Shown: positions 1 through 5,545 of the stretch, piece after piece
How the letters are laid out: the number at the start of each line of letters is the position of its first letter
How positions within the stretch are numbered: the first letter of the stretch is position 1
NCBI GenBank assembly: GCA_964411875.1
Contig: CAYPMT010000142.1
Location: 1 to 5,545, forward strand
Source of the DNA: Aliikangiella sp964411875
GTDB taxonomy: Bacteria; Pseudomonadota; Gammaproteobacteria; Enterobacterales; Kangiellaceae
DNA length: 5,545 nt
Direction: 5' to 3'
Made by a program: the position numbers and the translations under genes
The notes under the pieces: generated by a model
What the model saw: the letters and a program-made list of their open reading frames with translations, nothing else
Told to the model about the DNA's origin: nothing
The model's database searches: none

Positions 1-28
1 AAAGGTTTAATAGCTAAGCTGTTTAAAT

Positions 29-60
29 CCGTCATCCCGTGCTTGACACGGGATCCAGTA
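29..60 (-). repeat. Dispersed palindromic repeat, copy 1 (inverted orientation)
   Basis: This 32-bp stretch is, read on the minus strand, identical to positions 1139-1170 of copy 3. It holds an 8-bp inverted repeat, ATCCCGTG (34-41) and CACGGGAT (47-54), around a 5-nt loop that reads CTTGA on the plus strand and TCAAG on the minus strand. The loop and the flanks set its orientation, which is opposite to copies 2 and 3. It is far richer in G+C than its surroundings. Unlike the other copies, the matching sequence ends just after the hairpin and lacks the 25-bp tail. I infer a dispersed, possibly non-autonomous mobile or REP-like element; no transposase is visible. Confidence 0.85.
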
Positions 61-133
61 GTTTCTATATAGTTTTTTGTGGTTTAAAAAAGATTAGAGA
101 GTTATATTGGTAATACCGAGATAGACGACTGTT

Positions 134-388
134 ATGTCCAAGAAAAATAGAACATCATTCATTCACAAACTAAACGGGAATAAAAGGGAATTATTCTTTA
201 TCATTGAAAAGCCTGACAAAAGCTTGGTTATTGTTATAAAAAATGAAGACAATTTAGGTATCCCTATTAAGCTAAGAGAAATATCTAAATATAGAATAAG
301 TCTCCGAAAATTAATAACATCTAGAATATCAATTCATAACAGCGAAAAGACGGCTATTTCACCCTGTTTTTTACAAAATTTATCCTGA
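134..388 (+). CDS. Hypothetical protein, probable 5' part of a frameshifted gene
   Basis: An 84-codon frame opens with ATG and is closed upstream by an in-frame TAG at 122-124, so this is the only ATG start available. No clear Shine-Dalgarno precedes it. The product is basic, with no signal peptide, membrane segment or motif I recognise. Residues about 20-45 (ELFFIIEKPDKSLVIVIKNE) look like alternating beta strands of a folded domain. The last 24 codons, from position 318 on, overlap a second open frame that continues to 872 without a start codon at its beginning. The simplest reading is a single longer gene whose frame shifted somewhere around 300-345, making the C-terminus here (after about residue 55) out of frame. 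It could instead be a short real gene. The function is unknown. Confidence 0.45.
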   Translation: MSKKNRTSFIHKLNGNKRELFFIIEKPDKSLVIVIKNEDNLGIPIKLREISKYRISLRKLITSRISIHNSEKTAISPCFLQNLS

Positions 389-872
389 CCTCTCTAACCC
401 AAGATATTCAAGTAAAAAAACAAATAAAAAGCTCATTAAAATTGGTAAATCAAATTTAAATGATAAAACAAGCTTATGTGTTGCCGTCTTGATTTGCAGT
501 AAAAATGAGAAAATACCAAGTTTTCCTTGGAATACTATGACAAAGGTTGAGTTTAGTAAATATACTGTTGTTGTTTATAATGCTTTCCTAAATATATCTT
601 CAAGTCATTTTGGAAGTTCAGCGTTTACGGTCACAAAAAAAGATAGCAAAACACACGGTGGGCTAAAATCATTAGCTATTAATGAACTAAGCAAACAAAT
701 GTTTGAACGATTCGAAATGCTTTCTGCAGTAAAAATCAAAAACGAAGCAGATGTATCAAACTCTAATATATCTAAACTATTAATNNNNNNNNNNTCTCAC
801 AGAGTTTACTTCCATCCAACTGTTGAAGACTTATGGCTTGGAAGAGTTCAGCGGAGCGAAAATATAGTATAA
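318..872 (+). pseudogene. Continuation of the broken gene (hypothetical, contains assembly gap)
   Basis: This phase is open from just after a TAA at 315-317 to the TAA at 870-872, about 184 codons counting the gap. There is no ATG until 537, and the earliest common alternative start is a TTG at 489 with no Shine-Dalgarno. More than 50 protein-like codons (for example FHPVFYKIYPDL near 357-392) lie upstream of that TTG. This suggests the frame continues the 134-388 gene after a frameshift rather than starting on its own. The middle (about 540-740) reads as a soluble mixed alpha/beta protein containing FSKYTVVVYNAFLNI and SKQMFERFEML. Ten Ns at 785-794 interrupt it. After the gap two phases stay open to nearly the same point (870-872 and 868-870), so the C-terminus is uncertain. 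I do not recognise the family. Confidence 0.45.
785..794. other. Assembly gap (10 N)
   Basis: Ten consecutive N characters lie inside the hypothetical reading frame. A round number of Ns is often a scaffolding placeholder, so the true length may differ. The reading frame across this point and the C-terminus of the gene cannot be trusted. Confidence 0.97.
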
Positions 873-1020
873 AGATTCCAATAAATTTGTAGAGAAATTG
901 CCATGACATTTATAATCTTCAATAGCCCTAAATATAGCATTATAAATATTTTCTATCAAAACAAATCAACAATGTCAGATTACTTGATCACTTTGAAATT
1001 TTTCAAATGACAATTTCTTG
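873..1020. other. A+T-rich intergenic stretch without a supported gene
   Basis: This is the spacer between the broken gene and the repeat pair. It holds only a 35-codon ATG frame (903-1010) with no convincing ribosome binding site, and a 7-bp A/T palindrome (992-1007). I see no tRNA, no promoter pair that stands out and no protein I recognise. With the repeats and the linkers around them, the whole interval from 873 to the hemY stop at 1268 appears non-coding. Confidence 0.6.
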
Positions 1021-1075
1021 CTGGATCCCGTATCAAGTACGGGATGACGGGCGACAATTGAGAAACGGATTGACG
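1021..1075 (+). repeat. Dispersed palindromic repeat, copy 2 (long form)
   Basis: The 55-bp unit matches copy 3 at 51 of 55 positions. The hairpin is ATCCCGTA (1025-1032) and TACGGGAT (1038-1045) around loop TCAAG. Compared with copies 1 and 3, the stem pair nearest the loop has changed from G-C to A-T on both sides, so pairing is kept. A tail follows (1049-1075) containing GACAATTGAGAAACGG, also present in copy 3 and missing from copy 1. The tail repeats a loose motif of the form CGGG-TGAC. No coding potential is visible. Confidence 0.88.
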
Positions 1076-1140
1076 AGGCAGAAGAATTGATTTAATCAAA
1101 AATTTCAACCCTAGTTGGTTTGATCTTTATGAGAAAATTA

Positions 1141-1195
1141 CTGGATCCCGTGTCAAGCACGGGATGACGGGTGACAATTGAGAAACGGGTTGACG
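1141..1195 (+). repeat. Dispersed palindromic repeat, copy 3 (long form, downstream of hemY)
   Basis: This second long copy starts exactly 120 bp after copy 2 and has the same orientation. The hairpin is ATCCCGTG (1145-1152) and CACGGGAT (1158-1165) with loop TCAAG; the tail runs to 1195. The four differences from copy 2 include the compensatory stem pair. Its hairpin lies about 100 nt beyond the hemY stop. Read on the minus strand, it is followed by CCAGTAATTTTC, a short and imperfect T-rich stretch. It could therefore contribute to ending hem transcription, but the T-run is too weak to call it an intrinsic terminator with confidence. Confidence 0.88.
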
Positions 1196-1267
1196 GATGA
1201 GAAAACTGAGAAGTATTCTAACTGAACAGTTTACTATTAAAGATCTAAGCAGACTTAACCAATAAAC

Positions 1268-2539
1268 TTAAAGCTTCTGAAACTGCGGTAGTAAATTGGC
1301 TGAAATTAAGTCGTCGCTATTTTCTGATAAAGCTAAAGTATTTGGTTTGCTATCTGAGCGGGCTAAAAACTCAAGTCCTTGTTTATAATAATCCATAGCT
1401 TCTTTATGATTATTTAAATATTCCATATTCTTTGCCATAAAAAGATAAGCTTCTGCACTTGGTTTTTTCTCTATCGCTTGCTCTAAGAAATTGCGAGATT
1501 TCCCCCAGAGTTTTGCATTAAAGGCATTTTTACCCAAAGTTAAAAATATTTCGTCAGATGCTGATGGATTTGATTTATACCAAGATTCCAAAAAAGATAA
1601 TTGTTTTTCAGGTTTAATAGAGATTACTTTTCCATAAATTGATAGTACTTGTTCATCAGTGTCTTTCTTAAAGAGTGGTTTTAATAAGCTTTCGGCTTGC
1701 TCCATTTGTTCAAATTTTATAAGGTGCTTCGCATATAATAAAATATTTTGTTTAGACTTTCTTTGTTTAGAAGGCAAGTTAAACCAAGTATTTTGTAAGG
1801 ATTCAAAATGACCTTGTTCGGCTTGCTGATTCAAAGTGCCGGCAATGCAACTTTCTTGCAAGCGTATTAATTCTTCTTGGCTAAAAGAGGATTGTTTTTT
1901 AAGACTTGGTAGTAACTTGTTAAGAGAATCCCAGTCTTTCATTTGTTCAAATAAATTACAAAGTGATTTTAAAACCGCAGGATGTGAAGCATTTGTATTT
2001 TTTAATCGGTTAAGTGTTGCTAAAGCAAGTTCTGTTTGCTGTTGCTTTATTTGTAGCTTGGCTTGAGTTAATCCAATAGCAAAGGCTGCATTAGGTTCTG
2101 CTTGATGGGCATGTTTAAGATAGGTATCTCTTCTTTCTTCAGCATTTTGGCATTGAGCTGCTTGTGCGGCGACTAAATAATTAATCAGTCGAATATCGGT
2201 ATTTGGAGCGGCTTTAACAAGATGCTTTTCAGCAGTTTGCCAATGCCCTTCGGCAAAAGCCAGAATTCCATCAAGAGTTTGTTTACGAGCGAGCTTGGCT
2301 TTTCGATTAGCTTGCCAGGACTTTACTTTTTTGCCGCTTAATAAAAACATTCGTATTAAACTGATAACTAAGAAGACTAAACCTAAAAATAATAGAATAA
2401 ATAGAATAGCTACCCATAAGCGCATTTCATAAGTCGTTTGCTCATAAGCAATAGTCACAAAGCCCGGTAGGTTTTTTATCCAGGAGCCGCCGATTCCACC
2501 AAGAACAATAACCAATAAGAGGCCTAGCTTCCATCTCAT
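1268..2539 (-). CDS. hemY: HemY, inner-membrane TPR-like protein of the hemCDXY operon
   Basis: A 423-residue protein close in length to E. coli HemY (about 400, from memory). It is not the Bacillus protoporphyrinogen oxidase that shares the name. Two hydrophobic segments, about residues 5-21 and 42-66, form the HemY N-terminal membrane domain. They are followed by a basic linker and helical repeats of TPR type, for example DGILAFAEGHWQTAEKHLVKAA (residues 90-111) split as DGILAFAEGHW and QTAEKHLVKAA, and the C-terminal LWGKSRNFLEQAIEKKPSAE (344-363). The family is linked to a late or supporting step of haem synthesis in the inner membrane. Its biochemical role is not settled, and a scaffold role is an inference from the TPR fold. 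The ATG overlaps the hemX TGA as ATGA and has a strong Shine-Dalgarno (2548-2553), so the start is secure. It appears to be the last gene of the operon. Confidence 0.93.
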   Translation of the reverse strand: MRWKLGLLLVIVLGGIGGSWIKNLPGFVTIAYEQTTYEMRLWVAILFILLFLGLVFLVISLIRMFLLSGKKVKSWQANRKAKLARKQTLDGILAFAEGHWQTAEKHLVKAAPNTDIRLINYLVAAQAAQCQNAEERRDTYLKHAHQAEPNAAFAIGLTQAKLQIKQQQTELALATLNRLKNTNASHPAVLKSLCNLFEQMKDWDSLNKLLPSLKKQSSFSQEELIRLQESCIAGTLNQQAEQGHFESLQNTWFNLPSKQRKSKQNILLYAKHLIKFEQMEQAESLLKPLFKKDTDEQVLSIYGKVISIKPEKQLSFLESWYKSNPSASDEIFLTLGKNAFNAKLWGKSRNFLEQAIEKKPSAEAYLFMAKNMEYLNNHKEAMDYYKQGLEFLARSDSKPNTLALSENSDDLISANLLPQFQKL

Positions 2540-3942
2540 TCTATGGTCTCCTCTGCTAATGGCTCTTCATTATTATTGAGTCGCTCAGGGCTAGATTGTT
2601 CAGAGCTTAGCTTTTCAGAGCCCGATTGTTCAAGACTAGATTGTTTAGAATTCGGTTTTTCAGAATTTGGTTTTTTAGAATTTGGTTTTTTAGAACCGGG
2701 CTGTTCAGAATTAACTGGTTCAATATTTTTGTTATCTAACCATTGATAAAGTTTGCTTTGATTAATTTGCTGAATAGTTTTTTTCGAAGTTAGTGCTTTA
2801 GGAAATTCGTTCAATATCTGAGTTTCAGCTAATCGATTTAATTGTTCTAACATTGATGTTTGGCTATTATCTTTTTTAAAGTATTCAGTAATCCATTCAG
2901 TCGCACGTACTAAACTCATTTGATAAAGTGTTTGTTCTTGTTTTAATAAGGCAATCTGAGCTTGCTGCAAAGCTAATTGAACATTAGCATTTAAATTAGC
3001 TCTTTCATTGGGTGTTATTAAGGGTTTGACTGGTTCATCATGATCTTTAATTACAATAAAGTCATTAAGAAAGTTTTGGTAAACATTATTCCAACTAAAT
3101 GTTCCTTCATCAGCCAACGTGTCTTGTGAATTTTTAGTTAAATCAATTTCGAGTGTAATTAGCTTGAGTTGAGGGATTTGTTGACTAATTGCATTAAGCT
3201 GACTTGCTATGCCAGTGATATCAATGGGCTTAATTAATTCTAGCTGAGCAACATCATTAGCTATAGCTTGGCGCAGCTCAACTAAACTATTATCAGCTAT
3301 TGTTACTGTTTTTTCATCAGCCGTTTTTAACAGGGTAAGAGCAGATAATTTATCTTGTTCTAAGGTCACTTTAAGTTCAGCTAGTTGAATTAAATATTCT
3401 GTTTCAGCAAGCATCCAATCTTGTTTTTGACGGCCAGATAATTGTCTTACTTTTTGTTGAGTAGCCAACAAGCTTTCATTTAATTGCTGGTATTGAGTCA
3501 TTTGTTGATTGGTTTTATCTTGATTGATTTTAACCAATTGTTCGCTTGACTCAGCAATTTGTTGAGTTTTATTAATTAATTGATTTTGTCGCACCAGTTT
3601 TTGTTGAATATTTTCTTTAAAATTACGCCAATCTTTTTGTTGGTTGTATTGGTTATAGGCTAACCAACCAGCAAGACTTAACAAGATAATAAGCAATATA
3701 ATGGCGATAATAGTTAAAATAGAAAAAGACTTAGCCGATTTTTTCGTTTGCATGCGAGGTGCTGGCTTGGCATTAAATAAAGGTGGAGTGCTGGCTGAAG
3801 AAGCGATCGAATCATTTCCTTCAGTTGAATCGACTGTGTCCTCGCAATAGTCGACTGATTCATCTTGGCTAGAGGAACTCTTAACTTCATTAGAAGTTTT
3901 TTCAATTAAACCGTCATTAGAGTCGTTTTTATCATCACTCAT
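2536..3942 (-). CDS. hemX: HemX, membrane-anchored protein of the hemCDXY operon
   Basis: A 468-residue protein read from ATG at 3942. A TTG at 3969 would add nine residues and overlap hemD by 14 bp but has no Shine-Dalgarno, whereas the ATG has AGGA 11 nt upstream. The order is: a Ser/Asp/Glu-rich cytoplasmic tail (1-70), one membrane helix (about 74-96), a Gln-rich probable coiled coil (about 98-170), and the conserved HemX domain with WMLAETEYLIQLA (176-188) and FIVIKDHDEPVKPLITP (295-311). It ends in a low-complexity repeat (412-456) and an acidic end (EEPLAEETIE). The bulk is predicted periplasmic. Old annotations call this family uroporphyrin-III C-methyltransferase, but I see no SAM-binding glycine motif or methyltransferase fold, so that label is doubtful. 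It is longer than E. coli HemX (about 390), largely because of the two low-complexity ends. The role is likely auxiliary to haem synthesis. Confidence 0.9.
   Translation of the reverse strand: MSDDKNDSNDGLIEKTSNEVKSSSSQDESVDYCEDTVDSTEGNDSIASSASTPPLFNAKPAPRMQTKKSAKSFSILTIIAIILLIILLSLAGWLAYNQYNQQKDWRNFKENIQQKLVRQNQLINKTQQIAESSEQLVKINQDKTNQQMTQYQQLNESLLATQQKVRQLSGRQKQDWMLAETEYLIQLAELKVTLEQDKLSALTLLKTADEKTVTIADNSLVELRQAIANDVAQLELIKPIDITGIASQLNAISQQIPQLKLITLEIDLTKNSQDTLADEGTFSWNNVYQNFLNDFIVIKDHDEPVKPLITPNERANLNANVQLALQQAQIALLKQEQTLYQMSLVRATEWITEYFKKDNSQTSMLEQLNRLAETQILNEFPKALTSKKTIQQINQSKLYQWLDNKNIEPVNSEQPGSKKPNSKKPNSEKPNSKQSSLEQSGSEKLSSEQSSPERLNNNEEPLAEETIE
2548..2553 (-). promoter_or_regulatory. 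hemY ribosome binding site
   Basis: On the minus strand this reads GAGGAG, eight nucleotides before the hemY ATG. It lies inside the last codons of hemX. Together with the 4-bp ATGA overlap, it fixes the hemY start and suggests that hemY translation is coupled to hemX. Confidence 0.8.
2575..2709 (-). repeat. 15-bp in-frame minisatellite encoding the HemX C-terminal pentapeptides
   Basis: Nine consecutive 15-bp units encode, in order, SEQPG, SKKPN, SKKPN, SEKPN, SKQSS, LEQSG, SEKLS, SEQSS and PERLN. The units at 2680-2694 and 2665-2679 are identical at DNA level, and the next (2650-2664) differs at two of 15 positions. The outer units are more diverged. A period of 15 preserves the reading frame, so gain or loss of units would only change the length of the HemX tail. 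Confidence 0.85.
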
Positions 3943-3953
3943 TGCTTTAGTTT

Positions 3954-3957
3954 TCCT
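3954..3957 (-). promoter_or_regulatory. hemX ribosome binding site overlapping the hemD stop
   Basis: AGGA on the minus strand shares three bases with the hemD TAG stop (3956-3958) and lies 11 nt before the hemX ATG at 3942. It decides the choice of that ATG over the in-frame TTG at 3969, and it suggests that ribosomes finishing hemD help to start hemX. Confidence 0.6.
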
Positions 3958-4699
3958 AAGAATCGTCAACTAATAAACGGATACATTCTACCAGTTGTTG
4001 TTGGGATGCGCCCAGTGATTGTGCAAAAATAGTAAAACCTTTTTGCCTGGCCAGCTCAGCTAATCGGTCGCTAGTGACGATAACTTGTGTTAAATGTTGT
4101 GATTTATCCATCAGATTTAAAATCTTCTCTAAATGAGTCATAGCTTCAGCACTTGAAATAAGCCATATAGCTTTGTCAGAATCCTTTTGTGACATTTGAA
4201 TAATTGTTTGCTGGATTTTCGCTGAAGGCAGTTGTCTTTTATAAACATTGAGTTCGGTTATTTTTGCACCTCTTATTTGCAATGTTTCTCTTAACGTTTG
4301 GCGTCCGCCTTCACCTTTGACAATCAACCAATCCTGACGATTAACCGATTGAATTGCCTCAAGTTGTAATAAACCTTCAGTATTCATTATCTTGGGAAAT
4401 AAAGCTGTTTGGCCGCTAAAGTTTTTTATTTTATTGGCAGTATTTTCACCTACTGCTAATAGTTTAGTCTTGTTTAAATCAGTTAAAGTCACTCGTTGGA
4501 AAAAATATTTTGCAGCATGACCGCTGATAAAGATAATGCCATCAAATGGCTTAATAGTGAGGTTAAAGTCAATTGGTTCAATTGCCAGTAAAGGTAAATG
4601 AGTAATTTGTAGTAATGAATTATTATCGGCCAGCTGATTTAATTCAGCAATTAACGGTTGAGCTTGCTCCGTTGGCCGAGTAATAATGAGATTAATCAT
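3956..4699 (-). CDS. hemD: Uroporphyrinogen-III synthase HemD
   Basis: HemD closes linear hydroxymethylbilane to uroporphyrinogen III with inversion of ring D, in the cytoplasm. The 247-residue length equals that of the enterobacterial enzyme (about 246). The fold signatures are visible in order: N-terminal strand with RPTEQ (8-12), FDGIIFISGHAAKYF (52-66, the usual place of a TSxNAV-like motif), LLAVGENTANKI (80-91), WLIVKGEGGR (124-133), ELNVYKR (149-155, with the conserved Tyr at 153), and QVIVTSDRLAELARQKGF (205-222). The family is weakly conserved, so the assignment rests on these motifs plus position after hemC. The ATG overlaps the hemC end by 8 bp. No Shine-Dalgarno is visible ahead of it, which points to translational coupling with hemC. 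The gene looks intact. Confidence 0.93.
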   Translation of the reverse strand: MINLIITRPTEQAQPLIAELNQLADNNSLLQITHLPLLAIEPIDFNLTIKPFDGIIFISGHAAKYFFQRVTLTDLNKTKLLAVGENTANKIKNFSGQTALFPKIMNTEGLLQLEAIQSVNRQDWLIVKGEGGRQTLRETLQIRGAKITELNVYKRQLPSAKIQQTIIQMSQKDSDKAIWLISSAEAMTHLEKILNLMDKSQHLTQVIVTSDRLAELARQKGFTIFAQSLGASQQQLVECIRLLVDDS

Positions 4700-5545
4700 T
4701 GATATTAATTTCAGCTAAAATCTTATCAGCACCTTGAGCAATTAAGTCTTTGGCTAGTTTAATACCTAGTTCTTCCGCTTGTTCAAGCTTACCAGTAATT
4801 GTCTGTTTTAAAATTGTTTGGCCATCTAGAGAACCAACTAAACCATTAATAGTTATTTGTTGATGATTGATTTGTGCAAAAGCACCAATAGGCACTTGGC
4901 AACCACCTTGTAAAGTATGATTAACCGCTCTTTCTGCTTTGACTCTTGAAGCGGTTTCTGAATGGTTAAGACTAGCGATCAAAGCCTGAGTTTTTTCATC
5001 ATCTTCACGACACTCAATACCAACTGCACCTTGACCTGCTGCAGGTAACATAAAATCTGTCGCAATTTTCTGTTTAATTCTTTCGGGAAGCTTCAAGCGA
5101 ATTAGCCCAGCAGAAGCGAGAATTATGGCATCGTACTCACCTTGGTCTAATTTTTTCAGCCGAGTTCCTAAATTCCCTCTGAGATCTTTGATAATCAAAT
5201 CAGGGCGGGAGTTTCTTAACTGACACTGGCGGCGTAAACTGGATGTACCAATAACAGCACCCTGAGGTAGCTCTTCGAGTTTTGAGAATTGATTAGAAAC
5301 AAAAGCATCACTGGGTTCTTCACGCTCACAAATAGTTGAAAGGGCTAACCCTTCAGGAAATTCCATGGGCACATCTTTCATTGAGTGGACTGCAATGTCG
5401 GCACGTTTTTCTAATAAAGCAATTTCTAGTTCTTTAACAAATAAACCTTTACCACCAATTTTAGCCAGGGGTGTATCTAATATTTTGTCGCCTTGGGTTG
5501 ACATGGGTACTAATTCAACCACTAATTCAGGGTGATATTTTTCTA
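4692..5545 (-). CDS. hemC: Hydroxymethylbilane synthase (porphobilinogen deaminase) HemC, 5' end beyond window
   Basis: HemC joins four porphobilinogen molecules into hydroxymethylbilane using a covalent dipyrromethane cofactor. 283 codons are visible and the frame runs off the right edge. Comparison with E. coli HemC from memory shows about 27 N-terminal residues missing, including the RQSPLALWQA motif. The GTG at 5520-5522 is Val35, not a start. Key residues are present (E. coli numbers): Lys83 and Asp84 in HSMKDVP, Arg131 and Arg132 in SSLRRQC, Arg149 and Arg155 in LRGNLGTR, and the cofactor-binding Cys242 in GGCQVPIG. LPAAGQGAVGIECR is also typical. The gene should be a full active enzyme of about 310 residues. 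It heads the visible operon; its promoter and start are outside the window, so regulation cannot be read. Confidence 0.97.
   Translation of the reverse strand, partial: EKYHPELVVELVPMSTQGDKILDTPLAKIGGKGLFVKELEIALLEKRADIAVHSMKDVPMEFPEGLALSTICEREEPSDAFVSNQFSKLEELPQGAVIGTSSLRRQCQLRNSRPDLIIKDLRGNLGTRLKKLDQGEYDAIILASAGLIRLKLPERIKQKIATDFMLPAAGQGAVGIECREDDEKTQALIASLNHSETASRVKAERAVNHTLQGGCQVPIGAFAQINHQQITINGLVGSLDGQTILKQTITGKLEQAEELGIKLAKDLIAQGADKILAEININD

Noticed and set aside
77..108. A possible promoter before the ATG at 134: TTGTGG at 77-82 and TATATT at 103-108.
   Set aside because: The spacer is 20 nt and both boxes are imperfect; in DNA this rich in A+T the match is not meaningful.
992..1007. 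An A/T-only style palindrome, TTTGAAA and TTTCAAA around two bases, shortly before copy 2.
   Set aside because: A 7-bp stem made mostly of A-T pairs with a 2-nt loop is weak, and such palindromes are frequent in A+T-rich DNA.
903..1010. A 35-codon plus-strand frame starting with ATG between the broken gene and copy 2.
   Set aside because: It has no convincing Shine-Dalgarno, its composition matches the A+T-rich background, and frames of this length are expected by chance.
1009..1059. GACAATT occurs on both sides of the copy 2 hairpin (1009-1015 and 1053-1059), like a target-site duplication.
   Set aside because: The downstream GACAATT is also in the tail of copy 3, so it belongs to the repeat unit; copy 3 has no matching upstream GACAATT.
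29..1195. The three repeats as a CRISPR array.
   Set aside because: The copies are irregularly spaced (about 990 and 120 bp), differ in orientation and length, and have no cas gene nearby.
1220..1231. AACTG and CAGTT around two bases, downstream of hemY, as an intrinsic terminator.
   Set aside because: The stem is only 5 bp, low in G+C, with too short a loop and no T-run after it on the minus strand.
1836..2066. A 76-codon plus-strand open frame inside hemY.
   Set aside because: It lies opposite a well-supported hemY and resembles nothing; it is a shadow frame.
2543..2746. A 67-codon plus-strand open frame rich in Ser, Phe, Gly and Leu pentads.
   Set aside because: It is the antisense reading of the 15-bp minisatellite in hemX, which leaves several phases open automatically.

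Overview
The window comes from a draft assembly (a run of ten Ns at 785-794). By eye it is A+T-rich DNA, most likely from a gammaproteobacterium. The main evidence is a minus-strand gene block in the order hemC-hemD-hemX-hemY, which is characteristic of Gammaproteobacteria. Its HemC, HemD, HemX and HemY products all resemble the enterobacterial proteins as I recall them. I cannot name a genus from the sequence alone.

Right part (1268-5545, minus strand): a tightly packed tetrapyrrole operon. HemC (hydroxymethylbilane synthase) is cut by the right window edge and lacks about 27 N-terminal residues. It overlaps hemD (uroporphyrinogen-III synthase) by 8 bp. hemX, read from its best start, begins 13 nt after the hemD stop, with its Shine-Dalgarno built into that stop codon. 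hemX overlaps hemY by 4 bp (ATGA). HemC and HemD act in sequence in the cytoplasm: four porphobilinogen become linear hydroxymethylbilane, which is then closed to uroporphyrinogen III. HemX and HemY are inner-membrane proteins usually co-transcribed with these enzymes, and their exact roles are less clear. The HemX C-terminus carries a nine-unit, 15-bp in-frame minisatellite.

Left part (1-1267): a more A+T-rich segment without an intact recognisable gene. It holds two plus-strand reading frames (134-388 and 318-872) that overlap in different phases and probably represent one frameshifted gene interrupted by the assembly gap. I do not recognise the product. The segment is bordered by three copies of a short G+C-rich palindromic repeat (29-60, 1021-1075, 1141-1195). 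The first copy is inverted relative to the other two. Two copies differ by a compensatory base-pair change that keeps the hairpin stem, and the copy nearest hemY lies where a transcription terminator would be expected.

I see no convincing new biological system here. The repeat family, the hemX minisatellite and the broken gene are the items worth a second look.
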